Position numbers and translations under genes: made by a program
Notes under the pieces: generated by a model
The model's input: only the letters and a program-made list of their open reading frames with translations
Databases searched by the model: none
Told to the model about the DNA's origin: nothing
NCBI GenBank assembly: GCA_032821775.1
Contig: JAVLRN010000001.1
Coordinates: 620,001-684,000, forward strand
Direction: 5' to 3'
Source of the DNA: Sanguinoderma infundibulare
Lineage: Eukaryota; Basidiomycota; Agaricomycetes; Polyporales; Polyporaceae
DNA length: 64,000 nucleotides
Shown here: positions 1 to 10,981 of the stretch, one piece after another
Layout of the letters: the number at the start of each line of letters is the position of its first letter
Position numbering within the stretch: position 1 is the first letter of the stretch

Positions 1-27
1 CTGGAGGAGGCCCCGGTGGAGCTGTAG
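1..27 (+). CDS. Possible 3' end of an upstream gene (partial)
   Basis: Frame 1 is open from the first base and reads LEEAPVEL followed by TAG. This would suit the acidic tail of a gene entering from the left edge. The stretch is far too short to identify and could be chance. Confidence 0.2.
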   Translation: MEEAPVEL

Positions 28-871
28 GCGTCTGTGGACGTCTGTGTGAAACATCGGTGTGTGGCACCCCGTCCCTTGGCCGTCCCTGGAGTCGTCGGGC
101 AGAGAGGGGAGGATTCCGCAAGATTATACATGTAGATCTGCTTGGTGGTTTCACGAATTGAATGTAACGTGTTGCTTGTTTGTTTGTAACCTTGTCATAA
201 TACAGTGACAGGTCGGTCTGTCTATCCCTTACGTTGCCTAGTCGGCTGTGGCGTGAATCAGTGTCATGCGAGGTAATTATCTCTTCAGGGTGCTTAATTC
301 TCACATGCGACATTTGAGGCACCGTACGAGGTAGAAACGCCACTGAGATAATTGCTTCTGAAAGCGGTTCCCTCTTGCACTCTCTGAAACTAGACGCACG
401 CTATCGGCATCAGAAGCTGCGCAATTGCGAGCTTGGTTCTCCTGAAGTCGTTCCTATAAGGATAGTTGGTGCGTGGCGAGTGGAATGCCGCCTATGAACG
501 AGGTAGCGAGTGCTAAACGAGCATTTCAGAGTTGGCGTCGCGCGGAGACCATCCCGACCCGTGAGAGGGTGGCCCGGGGAAGGCGTCAAGGCTGGGCACA
601 CTGGCGTACAACTGGGCTACATTCACTGCACGCATAATCATGCAGAGGAAGAAAGACTGTTACAAATGCCGTAAGATCAACGCCCTTCTATCCCGTTCAA
701 AGTGCTGGCTGTAATTGATATTTTGCGGGAACGTGGCAGTCGACACCGATTTGACATGGCGAACGCCAACTGCACCCTAAATTTCGAGCCTCAATCAATA
801 TTCACGAACGCTCGGTTTCCGGATGGGACTCACTCAGCTCGCCGCATCGCAGACGCTTGGGGATTGACTGA
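28..871. other. Intergenic, nothing recognised
   Basis: I see only short open frames (63 aa on minus at 410-601, 60 aa on plus at 702-884) with no recognisable motif or splice partner. The segment probably holds 3' UTRs of the flanking genes. Confidence 0.4.
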
Positions 872-2139
872 CTACGGGTCGTAATCTTCGATGACGCTCC
901 CGATACCCTCCTCTATCGCCCGCTGGACGACCGCACTGGCGATCGCGACGTCCTGGAGGCCCACGCCGACCGATTTGAAGATCGTGACGTCGCCGCGGCG
1001 GCGTATGTTCTCGATCGCGTCGGCCCGTGGCTTCCAGGAGGTCTCGTAGTCGAACAGCTCGCCAATCTCGACGAGGTCCGTCTCGGTGAGGCCCGCCGAG
1101 ATGAGCTCGCCGGCTTCGTGCTGGAAGAGAAGATTTTTTTGCGTCTGAGGGAGAGGAAGTAGACGTCGCACATACATACCAGGCAAGCTGACTTGTGGTC
1201 CACTACGACCTTTGCGGCGCGCTCGATGAGAGGACGGTCGACCTCGTGCCTGTCGACGGGCTGTCGAATCAGACCACGATTTCCGATGCGAGACATGGGA
1301 ATGCGCACATTTCAGGTTTGTATGATCCGATGAGACACAGGTGGGTCCCGGGCCGCACATACTCGGACGGAAATAAAGGTTCGGTCGAAGACGTTGCGGC
1401 GATGATGATGTCCGCTCTGCTGACCTCCTCCCTCAGGCTGCCTCCCGTGATCGTTTCGGGGTCCGAGAGCGCCCCGACGGTGATCTGGACCGCGGGGAAG
1501 GCCTTCTTGATGACATCGTGCAGGTTCTCGAGCCTGGGGCCCGCAGAGCGGTTGAAGACGGCGCACGAGCGGACGGATGGATACGCCGTGAGGAAGAGCG
1601 AGAGGTGCGCTTGGATCTGAGCGCCTGCCCCGAACGCGACGATGCTCTTCGGCTCACGGTCGGCGGGAAACAGCAACCGCGTGGAAAGAAGCGAGCCTGA
1701 GTAAACGCGTTGATTTGAGCAATGGATTGCACATGACGAACCGTCGCACAGACGACGTGCAATTCCCGAGCGAGAGCGCACCTGCAGCGTTTCTCAGGGC
1801 GGTGAGATTCCGCGCGTTGACAACCGCCTTCACTCCTCCGCTGCTGTCGTCGATTACGAGCGTGCTCGCCGGAAGCCCTCTGTCCTTGACCTTCTGTGGG
1901 GCCGTCGCTGTCGGCACCGCTACCACCTTCATCGCCGTTCCTGCGGAGGAGATTCTGGATGGCATAAAGAGGCATGTGTGATTTGCCGAGGGCACATTCG
2001 TCCGATGGGGCTGCGCGATGCCCGGGTCTGCCGCAGAGAGGCGGAAGAAGACGTTGGCCATGAGGCCGACAAGCTCGTCGGGCCTGAATTTGGTCGTTAC
2101 TTCGGAGACATCTGAAGAAGAGAGGATCCTAAGAGACAT
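872..2139 (-). CDS. Ornithine cyclodeaminase / mu-crystallin family protein
   Basis: The likely product is an NAD(P)-dependent Rossmann enzyme of the ornithine cyclodeaminase/mu-crystallin family. Members turn ornithine into proline and ammonia, or act as ketimine reductases or alanine dehydrogenases, so the substrate cannot be fixed here. Exons read on the minus strand are 2139-1782, 1696-1309, 1249-1180 and 1120-872, with introns of 85, 59 and 59 bp, all GT-AG. They total 354 aa, close to the family's usual 320-370. The N-terminal substrate domain contains TAMKVVAVPT and STLVIDD. The nucleotide-binding fold has the glycine-rich FGAGAQIQAH followed by VFNRS. It continues with the ATSSTEPLF and GTHLCLIGSYKPEM stretches typical of the family. 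The start is the first ATG of the open exon. Confidence 0.88.
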
Positions 2140-2859
2140 TTTGAAGACAGTGAATGGAGGAGCTGGCTTGACTAGTGCACTATGTAGAGAAACTGTGAGA
2201 GAGGGATTCTTTGGAGGAATCGATGGTATGAATCACTTTGCCTGATCAACTGAGTCAGGCAAAGTCTTGGTTGCCAAGGACAGTTCACCGTCTTCTGTCT
2301 TTATGTTATCCTTCTAGCTAGGTAACAGATGCGAGAGTTTATCCTCAATTCGACCGCGAGTGAGGAAGATCAGCTCTACTCGCCTAACCGACTATCGAGC
2401 AAGCTCTGCGCTGAATTGGACTCGATCGCGGCGTTAGACGGCTTCGGAACGCTGTTGAGAGCGGTGTGAGCAAGACCTGCTGTTTGCACGATCCGTATAC
2501 GTACTAGTATTTGGTTACCCCTTGCTTCACTCACCACACGTTCCATTGGGACGGCATCAACTTGCAGATCGGTTCGCACGATTATACCGCCTTTGGATGG
2601 CCTGAAACACGCTAGGCTCGTGGTCGTGCCATTCATGTCAAAGGACAGGCGCAGACATAGTTGTACAACGTATACATCGAACGAGTTGAACTTCCGAGGT
2701 AAAGCCTGGATCTGCTTCGTGCTGCGGAGTGACATCGAAAGACCATGAAGGAACATGCGTGCATGTGCTTGGCGTATTGGTGTGGGGCGCATAGCATAGG
2801 ATACATCGTAAGTATGAATGGTAGGTGTGCAAAGGGGTGGGGAAGGGGATTTGTCGGGT
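2140..2859. other. Intergenic, RPL19 3' UTR and upstream region of the cyclodeaminase
   Basis: The 720 bp between two minus-strand genes show no supported exon. The open minus frame over 2376-3089 is RPL19 exon 2 running into its intron and 3' flank, not a separate gene. Confidence 0.5.
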
Positions 2860-3567
2860 TTACTCCCGGACGGGGGCCTCGTGCTCGACAGCAAGGATCG
2901 CCTGCCTCTTCTCCAAAATACGCGCAGCGCGACGCTCGCGGGCCGCCTATAGAGCGACGACGATGAGAGCCTGGGACTACACAACGGACGTCCGAGGCGT
3001 ACCTTGTTCTTGACACGGCGGGCCTCCATCTGGTCGGTGAGGACCTTGGTACGCGTCTTCTCGGCCTTAGCCTTGTGGATGTACTCCATGAGGACACGCT
3101 TGTTCTTGAAGACGTTACCCTTCGACTTCTGGTACAGCGAGTGGTAGCTTTGCGGGGACGAGCGCTCGTGTGAGGGGTTTATTGTGCGCCGAAATAAAGT
3201 GCAAGACTCACAGGTGCTTGTCGATCTTGCCCGCCTCCCTGTACTTCCTCAACAACCGACGCAGAACTCGCTGCCGCCTCATCCACTGAACCTTGGTGGG
3301 CATACGAGCGTCGGCGGTACCCTTCCTCTTTCCGGGGCCGGTGTGGCGACCCTTGCGCTTGGCGGCGAGGAGGTCGCGGGTGCGGGCGCGGGAGTGGACG
3401 GTGGTGGGCTTGATGATAATGCGGCCGTCCTTGATGAGCTTCTTTACGTGGGTGCGGGAGTTGGCATTGCCGATCTCAGCCTGCTCGTTGGGATCGAGCC
3501 AGATTTTTCGCTTGCCGACGCCGGCGACGGATGCGGCAAGGCGCTTTTGAGACCGGAGGTTGACCAT
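2860..3567 (-). CDS. RPL19: 60S ribosomal protein L19 (eL19)
   Basis: This is a structural component of the large ribosomal subunit. Exons are 3567-3212, 3147-3003 and 2946-2860, giving 195 aa, the usual size. The canonical N-terminus [13 protein letters not shown] is present, followed by [24 protein letters not shown] and GKIDKHL. The last of these runs across the first intron into a [21 protein letters not shown] segment. Exon 3 encodes the basic helical tail and ends [10 protein letters not shown]. An in-frame ATG nine codons upstream exists, but an acceptor (CTGTAG) lies five bases before the canonical ATG. The upstream ATG is therefore intronic, and 3567 is the start. High conservation makes the call secure. 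Confidence 0.97.
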
Positions 3568-3572
3568 GGTGT

Positions 3573-3649
3573 CTACAGGGACAGCAGAAGACAAGGGAGA
3601 CAGGTCAGGCGAGGTTGGTTCTGGATGTCGAGGGCAGTAGCGAGCTCAC
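3573..3649 (-). other. Intron in the RPL19 5' UTR
   Basis: Read on the minus strand, a GTGAGC donor at 3649 pairs with a CTGTAG acceptor ending at 3573, five bases before the RPL19 ATG. This 77 bp leader intron removes the in-frame upstream ATG. Leader introns near the ATG are common in fungal ribosomal protein genes. Confidence 0.65.
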
Positions 3650-5005
3650 CTTGTGTCTTGAGGAGGGTCGATAGCGAGCAAGGGGGACACAGCGATGGCG
3701 AATGGGAGGGGCGCTTACGTGAGGCAAGCCACTCGGGGGATGCCGAAACTCTATCAGAGGGGCTGTATAGAACCGGCTCGTTTCGGGCGGATCGATTGGT
3801 GATTGGAGACGAACCTGTTTTCGGGATTGTCGCCTTCCGCTTGAGCACTGGTGGCTGCAGCTGTTCCTTTGGGCCACGGTTTCCGTTCGATCTCTGGGGC
3901 CTCATCTCATCTTTATCTCATCTCGCGCGGTTGGGGGCCCACGATGGCGATTAGCTTTCATTATGCTTCTCTCTCGCTCTCCTTTGAGCCTGCCGAACTT
4001 GCAGGCGATTTGCCCAAAGCAGCCATGCCGCTTTCTCAGCACGTCTGACTCGCCAGCAGTGCCACACCAACAGTCTCCTCTCCTCGTTCCTTCGGCTCCT
4101 TTCGATACCAGTTCCATGCTGACATGAGCGCGGGCAGACTGGCAGGCGAGATCGTTGCGCTAGAGGGTTGGCCATAGGAGGAAGGTTGTGGACCGTGTGG
4201 CATACTACTCCCGTCGCGACGGGTCTCGAAGGCTCGGAGGGTGCGTCCCCGACTTGCTCCGGTGCTGACTCGGGCTCGGACGCGCTAGGACGTCCTGGTT
4301 TGGCGCGTTGCTCAGAGGGGCAACTCGCAAGACACTGTTCGCGTTGGCTGGGGATGGCGTCTGCTGTCGCACGCAATTCGGGGATGGGAAGTGTGTGCGT
4401 GTTGGGGTGTTGCATCTAATCAAGCGCGGAGAACGGGCGAGAGCTGGAATTCGGCTGGAATGTAGAGAGTTGGCCCGGTTGGGAGGGTGCCAATCTCGGT
4501 GGCGTCTGGGAAAGATGGCATCCGGTGCTATAGCGAAAAGCCCGCTCGTTATCTCGGCAGCTCTACTGTGGGCCATCATACGGCGGACGCTTCGCTGTAT
4601 TCTGGACATGAGGGCCGAGTTTAGCTCGGGAAATGAAATGGCTTCTATCAGATCCGTGGCAGGTGTAATCAGGCAAGTCCGATTCACCACACGGGGCTGC
4701 GACTGTGATGCGAAGGCAGGCAGGCCCGGTGGCCACGGGAGGCAGACTGGCGTGGGGCAGGATTCAGTCTTGGCCCGCCGCCTTCCCCGACTCGTTGCGA
4801 ACGTGGCCGGCGGGAGAGCGCGGGTTCGGGGCGGGCCTGGCGATGCGCGCTGCGGCATCGGCCAAAGCGAGCGCGGGGGCGAGCTCGGGCGGACACCGGA
4901 CGGGGCAGGAGGCGCCGGGGCGGGGCGAGTGCTGGGAGGGGGCTTACATAATCTGTGGATAAAAACGGATCGAGTGGCGCAGGGCGAGGGTTTTGCTCCG
5001 GTTCG

Positions 5006-5057
5006 TCTCTGGGCTCTGCTCTGCGCTGCTCTGCTCTGCTCTCTCCTCTCCTCCCTC
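5006..5057. repeat. CTCTG/CTGCT short-unit tract
   Basis: Imperfect repeats of CTCTG and GCTCTG run into a CT-rich stretch of CTCTCCTCTCCTCC type. Pyrimidine tracts of this kind often sit near fungal transcription starts, and here the tract lies about 260-310 bp upstream of the kinase start codon. Confidence 0.6.
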
Positions 5058-5178
5058 CGTCGCATTACTCACCCCGTCGCCGGGGCACCGCGTGAGGGCC
5101 CGCCCGCTCGAGCCCGCGCAACGCGCCCTTTGTCCCCAATACTTGCCCTTTGCAACGTGCCTGCCGTCATGATATCTC

Positions 5179-5184
5179 TATAAA
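5179..5184 (+). promoter_or_regulatory. TATA element upstream of the kinase gene
   Basis: TATAAA lies 137 bp before the kinase ATG, followed by a CT-rich stretch that could carry the transcription start. Confidence 0.45.
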
Positions 5185-5315
5185 CACCTCCATCCCCATT
5201 CACCGCTCCATTCGCTCCCCTGTCGCTTCCGCCCTCAATCTCCTCCATCGCCGCAAATCAGCCCTTCCCGCCCGCTCACGATCCAATTCACGCCAATCAA
5301 CCACCTCGTCCTTCC

Positions 5316-7169
5316 ATGACCGACTCTAACGACACAACCCAGACCGAGGGCGAAGGTCCCGAGGGTTCAGATAAACCACCCCATGGTTAGTCATGACCCT
5401 CCCCTTCACCTCTCTCCCCCCTCCTCACATGTCCTCCCTAGCGAAACTGAACGGAAAGCCACGCTCTCGTCGTACATCCGGCCCTCCCATGGCCACAAGT
5501 GGTGCCTCTCATACTCCAGACGGCCACATCCCTTTGCCCCCGCCCGAGTCCCGCTCCTACATAAAGCAGCCCGGCCACACCCGCAAGAGTCTCGAGGATA
5601 TGCGCACAAAGCTTGACACCCTCAACATCAACGGTGGTTCCCATCCCAAACATGACTCCTCAACCACTGGGTCCGTCACGCCCTCCTCATCCGAGTCTCC
5701 TTCTCCTTCAGAATGTGAGAGCTGGAGCGTCCCGTCCACCCAGCCCCCCAGTCGCGCCCACAGCATGTCCGCCGGGGTTTCAGGAGGGAAACTTGTCCCT
5801 CCTGTCGTCCAGCCTTCCAAGCCCGCATCCAAGAAGGAGCAACCACCTCCCACGGCCCCGCGGATATCCCCGACTCCTTCCGCTGGCGAAGACAGGGCGT
5901 CCCGCAAGGGGCCACCCTCCGTCCATTCTGATGCCGGCCAGAAATTCACCCTCAAAGACCTTCTCGGCGCTCCAAAGCTCGTGAGGAGATCCTCCGCGCG
6001 CTCAACCGCCAGCAGCAAGAAGTCCGACTCGGATCGGGGCGGTCGTTCCGAAGCTGGCGCCAGCACCGTCAGCCTGCTCAAGAAGTACGGTGTATGCGAG
6101 AAGGTCGCTATTGGCAAGGGTGCCACCTCCGTCGTTCGTCTGGCCCACAAGTGGGACCGCAGTGAGGAGAAGTTGTATGCCGTCAAGGTGCGCTCGCCCC
6201 TTGTGCGTCTGCCCTTTTTCCAGGGCCTCATCGTACGATCCACCACAGGAGTTCCGGAAGCGGAGAAAGAACGAGACCGAGAAGGAGTACGTCAAGAAGC
6301 TGACCGCAGAGTTCTGCATCTCCTCCACTTTGCACCACGTCAACGTGGTTGAAACCGTCGATCTCGTCCAGGACGAGAACCAGCACTGGTGCGAGGTCAT
6401 GGAGTTCTGTCCTGGCGGAGACCTCTATGCGGCCATCAAACGTGGCGGCATGTCACCCAGCGAGGTCGAGTGCTGCTTCAAGCAGATCTTGACTGGCGTT
6501 GCCTATCTTCATAGTCAAGGTGTTGCCCATCGTGATATAAAACCGGAGAACTTGTTCTTCGACATCAAGGGCCACCTCAAGGTACGTGGAAAAACTTGAC
6601 TGATCCGTAGCAGCTCAGCTCACCGGGTCGGGAAGATTGGTGACTACGGCGCATCGACTGTCTATCGTCTTCCCTGGGAGACGACGATCCACATGTCCAC
6701 CGGGCTCTGCGGCAGTGAGCCTTACATTGCCCCAGAGCAGTTCCTAGGCAAACGTAAGCAAATGCCGTCGCTTCAATCGCCCTAACATCCTGATGTTCCG
6801 GCAATAGCCTATGACGCTCGACTCGTGGACGTCTGGGCTTGTGGAATCGTCTACTATTGTCTGCACTTCCAGGAGCTCCCGTGGACCGTGGCGCAGCCGA
6901 CAGATCAGCTCTTCGCCGCATATGTCTCTGCTTGTAATACCCCCGCGCAGTCAGCTTGCCCGCCGACCATCAACAACCTCTCCCCCCGGGCGTGCCGGCC
7001 GCTCATCCGCAAGATGCTCGAGCCGAACCCGAAGATGCGGTCGCTCATCGACGACATCATCAAGCATCCTTGGGTGCAAAGTATCGAGGTTTGCCATCTC
7101 GTCGAGCGTCCCAGGCACGTCCATCAGAGTGCGACCCACATGGCGAGGGAGCCGGTCCACGTTGTGTGA
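5316..7169 (+). CDS. HAL4/SAT4-like Ser/Thr protein kinase
   Basis: Exons 5316-5385, 5442-6187, 6249-6581, 6636-6753 and 6808-7169 give 542 aa. The first ~235 residues are Ser/Pro-rich and probably disordered. The kinase domain follows, with glycine loop IGKGATSVVR (~residue 245), VAIK-type lysine in YAVK, catalytic loop HRDIKPEN (~365), APE motif in YIAPEQ and the conserved DVWACGIVYYCL. The arrangement and the FRKRRKNETEKEYVKKL segment after the lysine match the fungal HAL4/HAL5/NPR1 group. Yeast members of that group stabilise potassium and nutrient transporters at the plasma membrane; that role here is inference. The metal-binding DFG motif reads DYG (IGDYGAS), a conservative change. The start is the first ATG downstream of a TATA box, and exon 1 splices in frame. 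Confidence 0.88.
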
Positions 7170-7822
7170 TCGCCGTTTCGTCGTCGTGGGGGACTGCATT
7201 CGTAGGTTGTCTTGCGCTCCACGTTGCGTCATCGCGTACGCGTGCGGCGGGCGTTGCGACCTTCTGCGTTTGTTGCTATTGACTAATTCCATGACCGCTT
7301 TCCCCCGTCTCGTACCGTCTCCGTTTTTATTGTCCTTTTTTGTCGTTCTATCAACACGCCCCTTGATGTAGAAGTAGTACCACTTCCCTCGTGCATCAGC
7401 TAGCTAGTAGTGCAGATGCCCACGCGGGGGCGTTTTTCCCCGATGGGTTGCGAATGTTACTTACTTGTGATCACTCCTCCATGACACACGGACGTTCGCG
7501 GGTTTCCGATCGAGGACTGCGCATGAATTGTTGTAGTGATAGTGACGCCTGTACCGTAATGGTTCGCTTAATCGCAGTGTTATCGTAAGGCACAGAAAAT
7601 ATGTCCTCTGCGGTTGCTCTGCGATGAACATGTGGTGGTCGTCCAGCGGCTGCATGCCGGTTAGGGTTTGAATTTGACAATGAGACGTAGTAAAAGCGGG
7701 TGTTTGCGATTGTTAGGCTACAGCCTTTGATCCTAACAAGGACAAGCAAACCGGATTAGGCAACCCACTGATCACTGGGCAGTGGCAAGCTCTCCTCAGC
7801 TCAGATACCACCGCCCGCGACC
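7170..7822. other. Intergenic, nothing recognised
   Basis: This holds the kinase 3' flank and the VPS4 promoter. Only short open frames without motifs occur. Confidence 0.45.
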
Positions 7823-9631
7823 ATGTCCCACAATTTAGACGTGAGTTCTGAGATTATACAGGCATGTAGGGACTAACTACTGTGCAGAGGGCAATCGAGA
7901 TCGTGCAGGGCGCGATTGAAGCGGACAAGAAGCAGGAATACGATGAGGCCTACAAGCTTTACTCCAATGCCCTTGACTACTTTATGCTCGCTCTCAAGTG
8001 TACGCTACATCGACCATCCTTGAAGGCTCACGTTTGCTCATTGACGCGTAGACGAGAAGAACGAGCGATCGAAGAAGCTAATCAAGACCAAGTTTAACGA
8101 ATACCTCGCGCGTGCGGAGACACTCAAGGAGTACATCCAGAGCAAGGAGGAGAAGCGTGCTAAGAAGCTCGTCGGGGTCAGCGGTGCGAATGGGGGGACT
8201 GGTGGAGGAGGGAAGAGGTAAGTTCATCCTGTTCTACTATGCTTGCCCACTCTTCCCTCTGCTGCTGTGCTGCGGAGCTCACGAAGCCACCCTTCCTATT
8301 CCCCTTGCCCTTGCCCTTCCCGCTCCCCGCTTTCGTCTGGGTATGCATGTGCACAGCAAGGAGGATGACGATCAGGACCCAGAGGTGAAGAAGCTGCGCG
8401 CGGGGCTCGCGAGCGCCATCGTTAGCGAGACCCCGAACGTGCGGTGGGAGGACGTAGCGGGGCTCGAGGCGGCCAAGGAGGCGTTGAAGGAGGCGGTGAT
8501 CCTGCCGATCAAGTTCCCCCATCTGTTCACGGGGAAGCGGACGCCGTGGAGGGGGATTCTACTGTACGGCCCGCCGGGGACGGGCAAGTCATACCTCGCC
8601 AAGGCGGTCGCGACGGAGGCGAAGGGGACGTTCTTTAGCGTCAGCTCCAGCGATTTGGTGAGCAAGTGGCAGGGAGACTCGGAGCGGTGAGTGTGTTCTT
8701 GCTTGCTTTCTTCTTGCCGACGCGGCTGGAGCGTCATATGCCCGCCGCGTGCTGACGTCCCTTTGTCCCTGTGCATGCGTCCAGGCTCGTGAAGCAGCTG
8801 TTCGAGATGGCGCGTGAGAACAAGCCTGCGATTATCTTCATCGACGAGGTGGACTCGCTGGCGGGGACGCGGAACGAGTCCGAGTCTGAGGGATCGCGGA
8901 GAATCAAGACCGAGTTTTTGGTGCAGATGAACGGCGTCGGCCATGACGACACTGGCGTGCTCGTCCTGGGTGCGACGAATATACCATGGCAGCTGGACAA
9001 TGCTATCAAGCGGAGGTGGGGATTGCGCGCCGTTCCTCTCCATTGCGGGGCTGAGATGGGGGTTTGACAGGTTTCAGAAGCGTATATACATTCCCCTGCC
9101 GGGACCGGAGGCTCGACGGCGGATGTTTGAGCTTCATGTTGGCGATACCCCTTGCGAGTTGTCGGTGAAGGATTATCGTTTACTGGCGGATAAGACAGAC
9201 GGGTACGTTATATAGGTCGGCCTGGATCTCTGCTCGTATGCTCACCGTGACCATGATCAGCTACTCGGGATCCGACATTGCTATCGTCGTGCAAGATGCC
9301 CTCATGCAGCCTGTGAGGAAGGTCCTTACGGCAACACACTTCAAGTACCTTCCAGATGTCAAGAAGTGGACACCGTGCTCGCCCGGAGATCCAGAAGCGC
9401 AAGAGAAGTCGTGGACGGACATTGAGAGTGACGAGTTGCAGGAACCGGCATTGCGTGTGGGGGACTTCCTGAAATCTGTCGACAACGTACGGCCAACTGT
9501 CACGGCAGAGGATTTGAAAAAGCACGATGAATGGACGCGAGAGTCTGGTGAGCCGGGCAAAATCTCCATCATCGACTCCGGCGTACCTGAGGCACGGACT
9601 GACGCGTCTCGCAGGGAACGAGGGATCATGA
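7823..9631 (+). CDS. VPS4: AAA ATPase VPS4 (ESCRT-III disassembly)
   Basis: VPS4 uses ATP to pull ESCRT-III polymers apart at endosomes during multivesicular body sorting. Eight exons (7823-7840, 7888-7999, 8052-8217, 8357-8686, 8785-9015, 9071-9202, 9261-9547, 9615-9631) give 430 aa, normal for the family. The MIT domain fills residues ~5-75 ([20 protein letters not shown]). Walker A is GPPGTGKS at ~170, Walker B is [10 protein letters not shown] at ~226, and [16 protein letters not shown] carries the arginine-finger region. The Vps4 C-terminal domain contains EWTRESG. The first exon codes for only six residues. The last 17-nt exon supplies the end NEGS after a 67 bp intron. If that intron is kept, the frame runs on to 9687 with an unrelated hydrophobic tail. 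Confidence 0.95.
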
Positions 9632-10344
9632 AGGTCGCTGTTTGTATTGTCATATGTTGTACTATTGTGCGAGTATTCATCTTTTGATTCTGGAACGACA
9701 TCCTTCCCTTTGACCAGCTTGTTCTTGAAGAGCAGGCCGTTTCGCTTGCCTTCGAGAAGGCACAATTTGACCGGTGTGCCTGCTCCGGCACCTGGATTCT
9801 TGCTGGTATGCGCCCTACCCGCGCTCCAGGGTGCTTCTTGCGCGCGACGACCGGCAGTGTCTAGGTCCCGCGCAAACGACGCCGGGCTCGGCGAGATATG
9901 ATGCATGCCTAGACAGTTGTCTTGGTCGGCAGGCCCAATCGCGAAGTCTGGTAAGTTGTCAGCGCTCGGGATCATTGCATGCATCTCTCATTCGGGAGCC
10001 GCAAGTCGTATCCGAACACCGACGCAGGAGATAGTGCGAGGGCGGATGAAGAGGAGAGCCATAGCTAACGCTCCCGTACGTCCCTCTACGTTCGCCCTGA
10101 CCTTCGTCGTTTCGCACACTGATTCTTCCTGGGCGGCAGTCTGTCAATGGGCTCAGTCCGGAGCTGCTTGCAAGGCGTCGAGACGCGGCCGCTGCTTCTC
10201 GCCCTCTCGGTGAGTTTTACGGTCCAGCGCTGAGTGTTTCTGGTATAAAAGGGGTGTGCACGACACGGTTGGCTGCTACTACAAGTCTCCATCAGCACAG
10301 CGCCAGACATCCTCGACTCCTGTTTCCCCCTCTTCATAATCGGC
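9632..10344. other. Intergenic with promoter of the secreted-protein gene
   Basis: No supported gene. A long minus open frame (9208-9984) lies antisense to the VPS4 3' end and has no recognisable domain. The right part carries the TATA box of the next gene. Confidence 0.4.
10244..10250 (+). promoter_or_regulatory. TATA element of the secreted-protein gene
   Basis: TATAAAA occurs 101 bp upstream of the ATG at 10345. Strong TATA boxes are typical of regulated, highly expressed secreted-protein genes. Confidence 0.6.
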
Positions 10345-10981
10345 ATGCGAAACCTCTTCATCACCGTCGTCTCCCTCTTCGCCGCCCTGACCCATGCGGG
10401 GACGGTGCAAAAACGGACAACAGAGATTTCGCAGAGTCCTTACTCTGGCACCATTACGGCACCGACTGCTAACGACGTGCTCGTTCCGGGCAACTTCACC
10501 TTCAAGTACGCCAACTCGAACTGGTGCGAATCTGCGTACACGCCTTTCACGGTCTACCTCACCGAGGGCCCGACGCCGCCCACGTTCGATAACGTGACCG
10601 TGAACGGAACGCTGGCTGAAGGCAACTTTGTGCTTCAGTTTGGCAAATATGTTGTGTCCAACTTTGGTATGTTACGTTTCGTCGGGCTAGAACTTGAACG
10701 TGTATGAAGAGCGTCCTAATGATCGTCATCCAATCACAGGACTGCCGTTGCCGGATACTATGACTGCGCCGCCGGATAGCCTGGACCTCCCCACTACTAT
10801 GTCCACCGACGTCAACATTCAGCATTATGTGACTGTCCTGCAGGAGTTCGATGGCTGCCCTGTATGTGGTTCTCCCCTACTCACGTGTTGACTGCGCACA
10901 CTCATGCTGGATATGGTTTAGGGCCACATTGCGGTGGAGTACAGCCTAACGTCCATCCCGGTGACGTTGGATGGCTATTGA
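10345..10981 (+). CDS. Small secreted protein of unknown function
   Basis: Exons 10345-10666, 10740-10861 and 10922-10981 encode 167 aa, with both splice junctions in frame. Residues 1-18 form a clear signal peptide (FITVVSLFAALTHA), followed by a KR dibasic site that Kex2 could cut. The mature part is rich in Thr, Pro, Tyr and Val, which suits a beta-sandwich. It has N-glycosylation sequons NFT, NVT and NGT, and two cysteines (in NWCESAY and DGCPGH) that could form one disulphide. I recognise this as the sort of small secreted protein common in wood-decay basidiomycetes, but I know no assigned function. The final exon ends VTLDGY. No catalytic motif is visible. Confidence 0.8.

Larger units (their letters stand above)
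3650..5315. promoter_or_regulatory. Divergent promoter region between RPL19 and the kinase
   Basis: About 1.7 kb separates two divergent start codons. It is GC-rich, with a CTCTG-rich tract near 5006-5057 and a TATA element near the kinase. Overlapping open frames on both strands (4205-5065 minus, 4308-5183 plus) lack motifs or splice-consistent partners. I read them as GC-driven open frames rather than genes. Confidence 0.5.

Noticed and set aside
4205..5183. Overlapping 286-291 codon open frames on both strands in the RPL19-kinase spacer
   Set aside because: They mirror each other in GC-rich DNA, contain no motif and have no splice-consistent partners. A TATA box and pyrimidine tract sit inside them.
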